From contig OY757017.1 of the NCBI GenBank assembly GCA_963580285.1, positions 12,722,538 to 12,786,537 of the forward strand: a DNA stretch of 64,000 nucleotides, given 5' to 3'. Of the stretch, positions 51,384 through 63,500 are shown piece by piece. Under the pieces are notes generated by a model that saw nothing but the letters and a program-made list of their open reading frames with translations, did no database searches and had not been told where the DNA came from. The position numbers were made by a program, and so were the translations under genes. Origin of the DNA: Lucinisca nassula (lineage: Eukaryota; Mollusca; Bivalvia; Lucinida; Lucinidae). How positions within the stretch are numbered: the stretch's first letter is position 1; each line of letters starts with the position of its first letter.

Positions 51384-52540
51384 CAAGAGGGCCAAGATGG
51401 CCCTGGATCAATCATCTGATCCATAGAGTAACAAGTGGGCCCCGGGGAGGGTCATTATTGACCCAAGGGCTATAATGTGCATAATGTTGAGGGAGGTCTA
51501 AAAAGGTGAAGCTTCATACCAAATATCAAAGGCTATAATTTGAACAATCTTGGCAAAGGTCCACTAGATGAAGCTACACACCAAATATCAAAGACCTAGG
51601 CCATGCGGTTTCAGAGAAGAAGATTTTCAAAGATTATCTCTATATAAGTCTATGTAAAACCAAAAGGCCCGGGGCAGGGGCATTTTGGGCCCCAGGGCTA
51701 TAATTTGAACAATCTTGGTAGAGGTCCACATGATAATGCTTCATACCAAATATCAAAGACCTGGGCCTTGCGGTTTCAGAGAAGAAGATTTTTAAAGATT
51801 TTCCCTATATAAGCCTATGTAAAACCAAAGGGCCCCGGGGGCATTTTTGGCCCAAGCACTATTATTTGAACAATCTTGGTAGGAATCCACTAGATGGAGC
51901 ATCATACCAAATAGCACAGACCTGGGCCTTGTGGCTTCAGAGAAGAAGATTTTTTTAAGATTTTCCCTATATAAGCCCATGTAAGACCAAAGGGCCATGG
52001 GGCGGGGGCATTTTTGGACCCAGCACTATAATTTGAACAAGCTTAGTAGGGGTCCACTAGATGAAGCTTCATACCAAATATCAAAGACCTGGGCCTTGCG
52101 GTTTCAGAGAAGAAGATTTTTAAAGTTTTTCCCTATATAATCCTATGTAAAACCTAAGGGACCCAGGGTGGGGGCATTTTTGGCCCCAGCTCTATAATTT
52201 AAACAATCTTGGTAGGGGTTCATTAGATGAAGCTTCATACCAAATATCAAAGACCTGGGCCTTGTGGTTTCAAAGAAGAAGATTTTTTAAGTTTTCGGTG
52301 AAAAAAATCTATTTTTGGCTCCTGTGACCTAGATGTGCAACAGACCGGAACCATTTGAACAACTTTGAAAGGGGACCACCTAAGGATCATTCCAGTGAAG
52401 TTTGGTCAAAATCCGATCAGTGGTTTAGGAGGAGATGTCGTTTGAAGAAATTGTTTACGCACGCACGCATAGACGCACGACAGACAAAAAGTGATCCCAA
52501 AAGATCACCTCGACACTACATAAAAATACAGGCCGGACCC
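51384..52540. mobile_element. Tandem-repeat element family C, copy 2
   Basis: Starts AACAAGAGGGCCAAGATGGC; about five units of 165 bases with AGATGAAGCTTCATACCAAA; closing unit GACCGGAACCATTTGAACAA; tract ACGCACGCACGCATAGACGC. The 3' end is altered after GATCACCTCGACACTAC, so the usual AGGTGAGCT terminus is missing. Confidence 0.8.
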
Positions 52541-52773
52541 TGTTTTTATAGGGGAAGAAAAAAATAATAATAAAAAAGTTTCTCCTACCTACCGACTAAA
52601 TTTATTTTCAGCATGTTAGTAGATATTAACACAGCTGTTTTTTTTAAGCCTAGAAGGTAAACACAATATATAACAGAACAATTATGAACACTAATGATTC
52701 ATTTGATTGCTTTGATGGAGTTAAAAAAGCTTTCAACCCATTGTATGTGGGAAACCCCTGAAGGGGTACCTTG

Positions 52774-52840
52774 GCAAGCAGTGTAGGCCAAGATCAGACG
52801 CCACAGAACGCGGCGTCTGATCAGGGCCTACACTGTTTGC
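52774..52840. repeat. Palindromic hairpin, GCAAACAGTGTAG family
   Basis: GACGCCACAGAACGCGGCGTC centre. A partial second copy of its right arm and flank follows at 52998-53030, part of a roughly 200-base tandem duplication (52860-53160). Confidence 0.75.
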
Positions 52841-53190
52841 TAAAAGAATTTTCTGTCAAACGTAGAATAAAAATGAAAAGAATAGGCCTGAAATCCCTTA
52901 TATGACAAATGGACTTGTCCAACATACATGTATAGCAATGGAAGAGTCCACCTGTATACAATGGGCTAACATACAGGCCCAACCCTGTTTTTGGGGTTGG
53001 CGTCTGATCAGGGCCTACACTGTTTTCTAACAAAATTTTCTGTCAAACATAGAATAAAAATGAAAAAAATAGACCTGAAATCCCATATATGACAAATGGA
53101 CTTGTCCAACATATAGCAATGGAAGAGTCCACCTGTATAAAATGGGTTAACATGACAGTCATTTCATCATTATACATATATCACTGTTAA

Positions 53191-53385
53191 CTCTTATCTT
53201 GCTGTTCACAACAACCCCTATCTTTGGAAACAGTGTAGATCCAGATCTGAAGAAGCCATCTGATCAGGATCTACACTGTTTGGCATTCAGTTTATGAATT
53301 TGTAGCAATAAATTACATGAAGTAATTTGATTGGTTGATAGACAGAAATGGGAGTGGCTTAAATGAATATTCAGCAAGATAAGGG
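53191..53385. mobile_element. TTAA-type MITE with shortened hairpin
   Basis: TTAA at 53187-53190 and 53386-53389; ends CTCTTATCTTGCTG and CAGCAAGATAAGGG; the palindrome's inner stem has lost one side (53226-53282). Confidence 0.8.
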
Positions 53386-53608
53386 TTAAGGTGGCTGCCA
53401 GGATAAGTTGTTGACCAAGAGGTGGTGTGAAAACAGAATATAATATAAAGCATACTTCAATTGTTCTTTGGTGTTAATAGGGTCTAAGAGTTTTTGTCAG
53501 CTACCACCGCATAGCAAACAAAACCTCTTAGACCTCATAAACACTTCCTGGCGTAGAGGAGATGTCCCCCCACAATGGAAACTATCCACAACAATCCCGA
53601 TAAAAACA

Positions 53609-54581
53609 AGAATTCCGCCAAAGGCTATGTCGCGCCTGTGGGGGTGCAAAGTCATTGAACCATGATATGTAGGTCAAGGTCAAACATTAGATGCTTGCAC
53701 AAAAGTTTCCATTCTCAAATGCAAAATGCAAGCTTGTACTATGTATCCTTAATGGAGCTCTAATAATTCTTGAGAAATGAACTTAACCATTAGGGTGAAC
53801 GCTTGGGTGGTCGCAATATTTTACAAAGTCAGTGAACCATGAAATTTAAGTCAAGGTCAAATATGGATGCTTGCATTTAAGTTGCCATCCCCAGATTCAA
53901 GTTTGCACCAAATATCATTAATGAAGCTCTTATAAATCTTGAAAAATAAACTTGACCATTAGGGTGAACGCTAGGGTGGTTACAATATTTTACAAAGTCA
54001 GTGAACCATGAAATATAGGTCAAGGTTAAATATGGATGCTTGCATTTAAGTTACCGTCCCCAGATACAAGTTTGTATCAAGTATCATTAATAAAGCTCTT
54101 ACAGTTCTTCAGAAATAAACTTGACCATTAGGGTGAACGCTAGGGTGGTCGCAATATTTTACAAAGTCAGTGAATCATGAAATGTAGGTCAAGGTCAAAT
54201 ATGGATGCTTGCATTCAAGTTGCCATCCACAGATACAAGTTTGTACCACATATCATTAATGAAGCTCTTATAGTTCTTGAGATATAAACTTGACCATTAG
54301 GGTGAACGCTAGGGTGTTCGCAATAGTTTACAAAGTCAGCGAACCATGAAATGTATGTCAAGGTCAAATACGGATGCGTGCATGTTAATTGTCGTCCCCA
54401 GATACAAGTTTGTACCAAGTATCATTAATTAAGCTCTTATAGTTCTTGAGAAATAAACTTGAACCTCAGGGTGAACGCTAGGGTGGTCGCAAATGTTGAC
54501 GCCTTGACAAACAGATAGACGGACGATCGGACGGAAAACCGGGCGCCTATATCGCGCCATGCTAATAGCAGGCGCGACAAA
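53609..54581. mobile_element. Tandem-repeat element family J, copy 1
   Basis: Begins CAAGAATTCCGCCAAAGGC with TATGTCGCGCCTG inside; about five units of 165 bases with GGGTGAACGCTAGGGTGGTC and AGGTCAAGGTCAAATATGGA; tract ACGGACGATCGGACGG; end ATAGCAGGCGCGAC, complementary to the 5' GTCGCGCCTG. The host LINE resumes with AACCACTTAAGGATAAGCTG. Confidence 0.88.
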
Positions 54582-54652
54582 AACCACTTAAGGATAAGCT
54601 GGATCCACAATCATATCAACCCATCTCCATCACCTCATGCACATGTAAAACT

Positions 54653-55638
54653 AGAATCGCGCAGTCGATGGCAAGCCATCGCATATCCCCACGCTTCCCC
54701 GCACGCCCCACACCCTGGGCCATCCCCTAGGGGTGTTTGACCCGAGAGGTAAAATTTTGATTGTGATGTATTCTACTCATCATGCCATTCAATTTAATAT
54801 GTTACACGACCATGTTCTGAAAACTTTGATTTTTTATCCCCAAGGTGTCCTACTCCTGGCCCCACTCCCAGGGGTAGGATCAAAATTCACAAAGTGTTAT
54901 GCACTCCCCAGACCAAAGTTTTATCAGTTCCCAAAGTTTCAATTTCTATCTATAACGGTCTAGGCGGAGTTATCCGGTAACAGTAATGTATGGGGGTAAA
55001 GGGGTCAAAATCAGTGACCTGGTGACCTCAAAATTGACCCCAGGGGTCAAATTTTGGTTGTAATGTTTTCTACTCATCATGTTGTTCGCTTTGATATATT
55101 ACATGACCATGTTCTGGAAATTTTGTTTTTTGACCCCTGCGGGCCCCACCCCCTGGGCCCACCCATAGGGGTGTGATCAAAATTCTGAAAGTGTCATGCA
55201 CTCCCCAGACCAAAGATCTATCAGTTTCCAAAGTTTCAAGTTTCTATCTATAACCGTCTAGGAGGAGTTATCCGGTAAAGGAGTCAAAATGAGTTTTTGA
55301 CCTCTGGTGACCTCAAAATTGACCACGGGGTTAAATTTTGGTTGTAATGTTTTCTACTCATCATGCTGTTCGCTTTGATATATTACACAACCATATTCTG
55401 GAAATTTTTATTTTTTATCCCTGCGGGCCCCACCCCCTGGGCCCACCCGTAGGGGTGTGATAAAAATTCTGAAAGTGTCACGCACTCCCAAGACCAAAGA
55501 TCTATCAGTTCCCAAAGTTTCAAGTTTCTATCTATAACCGTCTAGGAGGAGCTATCCGGTAAGACGGACGGACGGATGTACGGACGGACGACGAAGACCA
55601 TTACAATATCCCCACTTTTTCTTCAAAAAGTGTCGGGA
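54653..55638. mobile_element. Tandem-repeat element family K, copy 1
   Basis: Begins CTAGAATCGCGCAGTCGATG with CATATCCCCACGCTT inside; three units of about 290 bases with GACCTCAAAATTGACC and TCTATCTATAACCGTCTAGG; tract ACGGACGGACGGATGTACGG; end hairpin CACTTTTTCTTCAAAAAGTG. The LINE resumes with ACTATGGAAACTATGATC. Confidence 0.88.
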
Positions 55639-55690
55639 TAACTATGGAAACTATGATCACCAAACGCCTCTCCCACTGCCTAGAAGCTAA

Positions 55691-56630
55691 CAAGAATTCC
55701 GCCAAAGGCTATGTCGTGCCTGTGGGGGCGCAAAGTCACCGAACCATGACATCTAGGCCAAGATAAAACATACATGCTTGCATAAAAGGCTTGTACTAAG
55801 TAACATTAATGAAGTTCAAATAATTCTTGAGAAAAGAACTTAACCATTAGGCTGAACGCTAGGGTGGTGGCAATATTTTACAAAGTCAGTGAACCATGTA
55901 ATGTAGGTCAAGGTCAAATATTGATGCATGCATTTAAGTTGACATCCCGAGATATAAGTTTGTACCAAGTATCATTAATGAAGCTCTTATGGTTCTTGAG
56001 AAATTAACTTGACCAGTAGGGTGAACGCTAGGGTGGTCGCAATATTTTACAAAGTCAGTGAACCATGAAATGTAGGTCAAGGTCAAATATGGATGCTTGC
56101 ATTGAAGTTGCTATCCACAGATTCAAGTTTGTACCAAATATCATTAAAGAAGCTCTTATAGTTCTTGAGAAATAAACTTGACCATTAGGGTGAACGATAG
56201 GGTGGTCATAACATTTTACAAAGTCAGTGAACCATGAAATGTAGGTGAAGGTGAAATATGGATGCTTGCATTTAAGTTGCCATCCCCAGACACAAGTTTG
56301 TATGAAGTATCATTAATGAAGCTCTAATAGTTCTTGAGAAATAAACTTGACCATTATGGTGAAGGCTAGGGTGGTCGCAATATTTTACAAAGTCAGTGAA
56401 CCATGAAATGTATGTCAAGGTCAAATATGGATGCTTGCATGTAAGTTGTCATCCCCAGACACAAGTTTGTACCAAGTATCATTAATAAAGCTCTTATATT
56501 TCTTGAGAAATAAACTTGACCATTAGGGTGAACGCTAGGGTGGTCGCAAATGTTGACGCCTTGACAAACAGACGGACGAACGAACGAAAAACCGGGCGCC
56601 TATATCGCGCCATGCTAATAGCAGGCGCGA
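55691..56630. mobile_element. Tandem-repeat element family J, copy 2
   Basis: Same termini and unit type as copy 1. Left LINE flank GAAGCTAA and right flank AATAATATCATC rejoin as GCTAATAATATC in frame, so one AA pair is shared or duplicated. Confidence 0.88.
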
Positions 56631-58315
56631 CAATAATATCATCTCAAACAACCAATCAGGCTTCAGACCTAACAGATCCACAACAGATCAACTTGTCCGA
56701 CTGGAATCAGAAATAAACATGGCTTTCATGGAACACAAAAGGCACCATCACCAAACTAAAAGAATACAGAATAAGTGGAAACATGCTAAAGTGGATCCAT
56801 AGCTTTCTCAAAGATAGTAAAATTCAAACCCGAGTTGGGGACAATACTTCAGAGGAACTAACCCTGGAAAACGGCTGCCCCCAAGGCTCAGTACTAAGTC
56901 CCATATTCTTTAACGTAATTGTCAACACCCTTCATGAGGCCCTGCAACCACATAATAATATAGGCCTGTCACAGTTTGCCGATGACAGCGTGGTGTTGGG
57001 GAAACGCTCTACTCTAGAACTGGCGGTCAAAGACCTACAATCAGTTCTCAGAGAATTCGAAACCTGGGCACTAAGATGGGGATTCAAAGTATCAAACCTA
57101 AAAACTAAAGCAATCATCTTCAGCAAACGACGAAATCTAAAGACCACTCAAAACAAACTATACCTCTTTGGTAGGGAAATAGAATGGGCCCAGCACATCA
57201 AAATTCTGGGCATGATCCTTGACAAACATCTGACTTGGAGAAATCACATAAAAGATCTCAAAGAAAGATGTGAAAAAGACCTGAACCTCAGGTACCAACT
57301 TTGGAGCTGACAAAAAGACACTCCTGATCCTATACAAGGCCCTTATTCTTAGAAAGCTCGACTATGGAGCCAAGGCTTACAACTCCCTGTCAGCGAACAT
57401 CCTTAAAACTCTGAACATCATTCAAAACCACGCCCTCAGGATAGCAACAAGAGCATATCGATCTACCCCTATCAACGCACTAGAGGTTGAATGTGGACTT
57501 AAACCACTACAACTTTGAAGGGAAGAACTCATACTAAAATACTTGGCTAGGTCCTCCCCACTTGGCAAATCCCTCCCAGTGAATGATCTATTAACAGATC
57601 ATTTTTTTGGATGCTATTCATGTAGGAGAGCCAAGAATTACATTAACCCATATTGTACGAAAGTCAGTGCCCTCCTGAAAGAGCACAACATACCCGATAA
57701 GATCCAGGCACTCAAGTACAGATCCAAATGAGATATCAAACACAATGTACCCTCCAGTAACCTCCATCAGGTCCTGGGGAGGAAAGTAGAAAATACAAAT
57801 GACTACATGAAAAATAAAAGTCTCTCTTATGTTCGCACCAGCCACGCTGGGAAAACCCTAATCTACACAGATGGCAGAAGGACCCCTCAACAGGAAAAAC
57901 CAACGCCGCATTCGTTATCCCTGAGAGAAATCTACACGTACCGATTAAAACAAACCAACATCTCTCAGTATTCACAACTGAACTGATTGCCATACACTGG
58001 GCCATCTCAATGGCCATCACAGTTAAGACACCCAAAGCCACAGTACTCACGGACAGCCTTAGCGCTATCCAGGCCCTACAGTCAGGAAAATCCAAAACAC
58101 GACCTGATCAAATTGACACAATCCTGTCTAAACTAGATATAAGGCAACAATAGAAGGGAAACACATTGAAATAGATTGGATCCCGTCCCACGGCGGCATC
58201 CCCAGTAATGAGGCGGCCGACAAAACAGCCAGATTAGCACTAGATATAGGTATTAAAGATTATACTCTCCCTTAAAAACGGGAGATCTATACAATCATAG
58301 ACACTGTCATAATGA

Positions 58316-59026
58316 AAACTAGAATCTCGCAGTCGATGGCAAGCCATCGCATATCCCCAAGCTTCCCTGCGGGCCCCACCCCCTAGGGGTGTTTGACCCG
58401 AGGGGTAAAATTTTGATTGTGATGTATTCTACTCATCATGCCGTTCGATTCAATCTGCTACATGACCATGTTCTGAGAACTTTGATTTTTTATCCCCAAG
58501 GTGCCCCACCCCTGGCCCCACTCCCAGGGGTAGGATCAAAATTCCAAAAGTGTTATGCACTCCCCAGACCAAAGTTTTATCAGTTCCCAAAGTTTTATCA
58601 GTTCCCAAAGTTTCTATCTATAACGGTCTAGGAGGAGTTATCCGGTAACACTAATGTATGGGGGTAAAGGGGTCAAAATCAGTTTTTGACCTCTGGTGAC
58701 CTCAAAATTGACCCCAGGGGTCAAATTTTGGTTGTAATGTTTTCTACTCATCATGCCGTTCGCTTTGATATTTTACACGACCATGTTCTGGAAATTTTGA
58801 TTTTTGACCCCTCCCGCGGGCCCCACCCCCTGGGCCCACCCGTAGGGGTGTGATCAAAATTAGGAAAGTGTCATGCACTCCCCAGACCAAAGATCTATCA
58901 GTTCCCAAAGTTTAAAGTTTCTATCTATAACCGTCTAGGAGGAGTTATCCGGTAAGACTGACAGACGGACGGACGAAGAAGACCATTACAATATCCCCAC
59001 TTTTTCTTCAAAAAGCGTGGGGATAA
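58316..59026. mobile_element. Tandem-repeat element family K, copy 2
   Basis: CTAGAATCTCGCAGTCGATG start, two units, an ACAGACGGACGGACG tract and end AAAAAGCGTGGGGAT, the exact complement of the 5' word ATCCCC(A)AGCTT family. It follows the LINE RNase H remnant; nothing LINE-like is evident beyond it. Confidence 0.85.
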
Positions 59027-59355
59027 AAACATGTGCTGCATCAGATCTCTTAAGTTCTCTGCAATAGTGATGATGAAGGTATCAGTCCCATGATGTTTGA
59101 ACATCGATGAAGAAGAGCTGAACTAGTGAGCTCGCCATTTCCATACATAGCCCAAATGTCAAACAGCTTGCCATGAGTAGTGTTTCCTCTGAACCTTGCA
59201 TAGCATGTTCTCTGACACGGCCTTAACTTGAACATCCACTGTCTTGGCTTCAGCATGTAGAAGTGGGAAAAGAGATTCTTACGTTCACCTATCAAACGGT
59301 TATAAACGGGAACCCACAATCTATGTTATATGTTAATAGCATCAAGAGTGTAGCA
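59027..59355 (-). other. Unassigned; short minus-strand frame
   Basis: An 89-codon frame (59319-59050) starts MWVPVYNRLIGERKNLFSHF, and another frame nearby reads AEAKTVDVQVKAVSENMLCK. Codon-like structure suggests a fragment of an old transposon or gene, but I recognise no family. Confidence 0.3.
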
Positions 59356-59358
59356 GGT

Positions 59359-59520
59359 CGGCCGTGTGGCTCGGTAGCTCAGTCGGTAGAGTGTTAGCAC
59401 GGTATGCGAAAGGCCCTGGGTTCGAGTCCCGGTCGAGTCATGTTCTTTTTCCGGGTCGGTCTGAAAGCCCCAAGGCACCACAAGACACCGCTTTTATTAA
59501 ACATTTATTATTATTATACC
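59359..59520 (+). mobile_element. tRNA-derived SINE S4
   Basis: The head GGCTCGGTAGCTCAGTCGGT with GGTTCGAGTCCCGG folds as a tRNA-like cloverleaf (acceptor, D and T arms pair), but the anticodon loop lacks the invariant T before the anticodon and the stem has a mismatch. A body with GAAAGCCCCAAGGCACCACA and an ATT-rich tail follow. A SINE is more likely than a working tRNA gene. Confidence 0.7.
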
Positions 59521-59599
59521 CTAAAACACCTTTATTATTACTCATTTATTATTTTTATACATATATTATGATATAATAGAAGCAATTTTCGCGAAAAGA

Positions 59600-59702
59600 T
59601 TTGCTCTAAGCAGTTTATCATTACTCATGTGCGGTCAGTGTCAGGTCTGCGTGGTAGCACTGTGCATACCATCTATTTCTTCACGCCCTGATGGGCGGGG
59701 TC
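59600..59702 (-). mobile_element. SINE-like element S1, 5' fragment
   Basis: CTAAGCAGTTTATCATTACT to CTATTTCTTCACGCCCTGAT matches the head half of S1; the tail half is absent. Confidence 0.65.
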
Positions 59703-60510
59703 AGAATATGTCGCACTAGCTGTTGATTTCCTTTTTAAGGCTATAACGGATTAATTGATTTTTTTTTTTTGCCGAATATGTATATGTAAATCTGACTCAG
59801 TAGGGGACAATTTCGCATCAACATCAAAATAGTCATCTTCAGTCATTGATAATAGTGTAATTCAAACATCGCGACAACATAACTATATAATTTGGACCTC
59901 TTAATCCCACACTTTCATATAACTAAACTGGGGTGGTGTGACGATTTTCCCGATTATGGAAATAACACCAAAGTAATGAAATCAATTGCTGAAAACGATT
60001 TATTAACGAATGCTACACTGTTTGTAGCCCTTACGATTTTCCGTGACGATCTCTTAACAACTTATCTAATTTCCTGGCAACCGACGTTTCTTACGTTGCT
60101 ATCTAACGTCACAACACATGTGACGTCGCGTAATAAACCAATTATCTGAAATAACGTTATAAAAGAACCGTATGTTATGAAATCAGTTTAGTCTTCATAT
60201 TATCTTCTTTCCATTTTCCCCTCCTCAAATGTCTATCATTTGATAAGCTCAAATTAATTAGGCAATAGTCATAATTATCGAAATGTTACGCGCACCTGCT
60301 TCGAAAATTCATAAACTGTATAGAAAAATTAAATTACCAAATGTAACATGAGCTTCAGTAATACACTAATGTCATTTAAATTAAGTTAAGCACAGTGAAT
60401 CTTTTATATATATATATATATAAAAGCTCTTATTTTTGTGACACGGTTTGTAATTGATTGCCCGTGTCCAACAATAGAGCCTGACAACGCGCAAATATTT
60501 AACTCTTGTA
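59703..60510. other. Non-coding flank with a TA microsatellite
   Basis: 60405-60424 is an alternating TA tract. Short frames occur but none has convincing features. This is the 3' flank of the Gag-protease gene. Confidence 0.4.
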
Positions 60511-63500
60511 TTATTGTATTATAGTATCTCCCATCTTCTTAGCTATAGTCTTGCCCTGTTCCCGTCGTAGTTCCTCGGCAGCGTAATTCTTCTGTAAGCG
60601 CTCCATTGGCTCCTCATTCCCCTCGCTGCAACCCATATCCACATAGTCTGCAGACATACGAGTAGTACCTGTGTCCTGTGTAAACTTCGAAATAGTGTCT
60701 TTATTGAGGAATAGTTGGCCTTTGTTACTATTAAAGTCAAATCGGAAGTTGTTTAATTTCCCGTGTACGATATACATTCCGTTATTTCTTGTCTGAGCTT
60801 TTTCAGACTTTTGTTCTCTCTCAGTTCTCCTATCCAAAGTCGCACTGATCGCTGAGAGATACGTCAGGTCTTCTTGAACTAGGCCCAGTCGATGTTTCGG
60901 TTGAGTGCTCTCTGTCTGTGTAATTATCAGATTCTGGTTGTCATAACGACGCTCAGCCTCGCGGAAGGCAGATATTGCTGTTTTATTCTTGTCCTTCGTC
61001 CTGATGGACATTTGCTTTAGTTTTGAGGTTCCCACTTTTTTGATAATCTTGTTGATTTCCCTCTTTCTCTTGTCATTGTTCTGTCTAACATGCTCCAGTG
61101 TTTCCTCCGTGTGTTTCTTCTCTGACTGCAGCTTTGCTTTTTCATTATCGGCTTTCAGAGCAGTCATGAGAGTGTTATTTCGTGTATCATTTTTCTCTAT
61201 ACAAGAGCGATGTGTGACGGCTCCATGTGTTGTCTCTAGCTGTTTTTTCAGGATGATGCTGTCATTTTGTGCTGCTGTGGCTCTATCCTGTAATGAAACT
61301 ATTTCTTCTTGCAACTTGGCATTCTGCTCCTTCTCCATTCTGTTGATAGCCTCACAACTTTCCTGAGTCGTTTTATAATGTTGTATGTCCCGTAGTATCT
61401 TGGAGTTCTGACTGCTTTTTTCTAGTAGGGTTGAGTCGGAAATTCGCAACCCATTTTCAGCAACATTTAGTTTAGGCTCTGTTGTGTTGAGGTTCTGCAG
61501 GGAAGTTTCTACGGTTTCCTTTTCCATTAGAATTCCCTGGCCTTGTCTCTCCAGCTGCCTTGTCAAGGCTCCACGGTCCTCATGGTGACGTTTTTCATTT
61601 CTTGTTTGCTGTAACTGCTCAAACCGCAACATGGTTGCTTGTAGCTCACTTTTAACTGGCCCGAGCTCTGACTGTATTTTCTCCCTGGTGACACTTTCTT
61701 TCTCCAGAAACTTGCTCTGCACGACAGGCTCTGCTTTAACATTACTCACCTGTAGGTTCTGTTGTACTATACACTGCGCCAGGGCTCTTTCTTTCTGTTT
61801 TACTTCACTTCTTAGGTCCTTGACACGTGACTGACGATTATCGTTTGTCAACGAATTTTCGACCCTTTTAACTTCAAGTTGGCCAGCGTTGCTGATGATT
61901 GGTGTTTCATGAGGTGTAGAGACATCTTCAATTTCCCAAACACGCTTTAAATGTGGATTCATCTGATCTACTTCTGCTCGATCTCTAATAAAATATGTGC
62001 TGGCAAAGTGTGTTTGCATTGTTGTTTTACATATTTCATCTGATCCAGGATTTCCAATACAGGTCCATCCCAATGGCGTCAATCTTGCGATCGGCTCTTC
62101 AGGCCGACCCCTGACTTCCTGAATTGCGCAATGGAGATCTGCGCAATCCAGGCCTATAAGAACATCAACGACTGGTCTCTTAGCAATACTTGGGAATCTG
62201 ATATGCCGTAGATGTGACCACCTTTGGGTGTACTCGGCCCAGTCGAAGGCAGACATAGTTCCTGTGACCCTTGTCGCCGTGTATGCTGTAACGCTCAGTT
62301 TTACATCACCAGTTACACTTTCCAATTCCACATTAACCGGCCGTGTTTCGAACGTTTCCACCTGTCCGTTCAAAACATTGACTTTGGCTCTCTCTGTCTT
62401 ACCTTGCAATCCAAGCTGAGCGGCTACATCAGAGTTAATGTACGTCTTAGTGCTCGCATCGTCCAGTAGGGCATTAACCTTAAGCGTTCGAACTCCATTC
62501 TTCAATATGACTGGAACAGTCCGCAGTGCGATGAAATCTGCTGTAGAAACGTTGCTTGCCGTCATAGTGATCTGTTCCAAGCGTTTATTCCCCTCCAAGC
62601 CGGAAGTGATCTGCGTACCGGATGCTCGATCCAATGCCATGTCCGTTCTGTTTTGATCAATCAATTTCGGTTTAGTTTCTGGTGACGTTCGATGCAACAA
62701 TCTGTGATGCAGTTCTTTGCATCCATTCAGGCCACACTGACGGCTTCTTGGGCATGTTTTGCCGCAATGTCCCCCTGCCAAACACCGGAAACATAGTTGA
62801 CAACGCTTAGCAACTTCCCACTTTTCAGAAATACCTTTTTGTTTGAACGCCTGGCATGTCCAAACCCGATGGTCTGCTCCACAAACTTGACAGCACTGTG
62901 TCTTCTTGGCGTGATTATCTGCATTATTTCCAAAGAAGGTTCGTGTATATCTTTGTCCCGGCCTCGGTGGTGTTGTCTGTGCATCTGATACCCTACCTGT
63001 CACACCATGGACGGTCTCAGAAGCGACTGTTAAGAATTCTGATTCTTGAATAACCCACTTCCGTAATGTTACTACAGACTGGGTCACATTGTTGTCAAAT
63101 ACCCATCGATGGTAGCTCGCTAGCATAGACTGTGGCAATTTCCGTTGTAACATTGAGTATAAGAAACCGCTTCTGAGCTCGTGATGCTGATTTGTTTCTC
63201 TCAGATTTATAATTGCTATATCAAGCAGATCAGCGAATTGTTCAAGGTCCTTGGCATTTCCGGTTCGAATTTGTCGGAAGTTCTCCAATTCCTCTATATA
63301 AATGGCTATTTGGCGACGCATACCTCCGAATTTTCTTTCCAGCCGTTCTTTGGCGGCCTCATATGCCGCTCCTGAATGTCCTAGGTTTTCGATCGTCTTG
63401 AGAGCGTCTCCCGCTAAGTACTGCCGTAGCTGTAGCAATTTGTATTCTCCAGTAGCTGGCGCGCTGTCGATGCACGCAAGAAATGCCGCTTTCCAGCTCT

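Larger units (their letters stand above)
53480..58310 (+). pseudogene. Decayed Jockey-like LINE ORF2, split by three insertions
   Basis: Pieces at 53480-53608, 54582-54652, 55641-55690 and from 56631 onward read in order as one reverse transcriptase: HSKQNLLDLINTSWRRGDVP, then DKLDPQSYQPIS, then METMITKRLSHCLEAN, then NNQSGFRPNRSTTDQL. The largest open part (56783-57306) has CPQGSVLSPIFFNV and the catalytic QFADDSVVL. Beyond it a frameshifted RNase H is readable (VFTTELIAIHWAI, VLTDSLSAIQAL, IDWIPSHGGIPSNEAADKTA). Stops and frameshifts show it is dead. The FADD box, GxxQGSxLSP motif and C-terminal RNase H suit the Jockey/I groups. Confidence 0.88.

Noticed and set aside
59372..59450. A tRNA gene
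   Set aside because: Three arms fold, but the anticodon loop lacks T33 and the anticodon stem has a mismatch; the body and tail after it fit a SINE.
60989..61366. A 125-codon Ser/Phe/Leu-rich plus-strand frame
   Set aside because: Antisense shadow of the coiled coil in the Gag-protease fusion gene.
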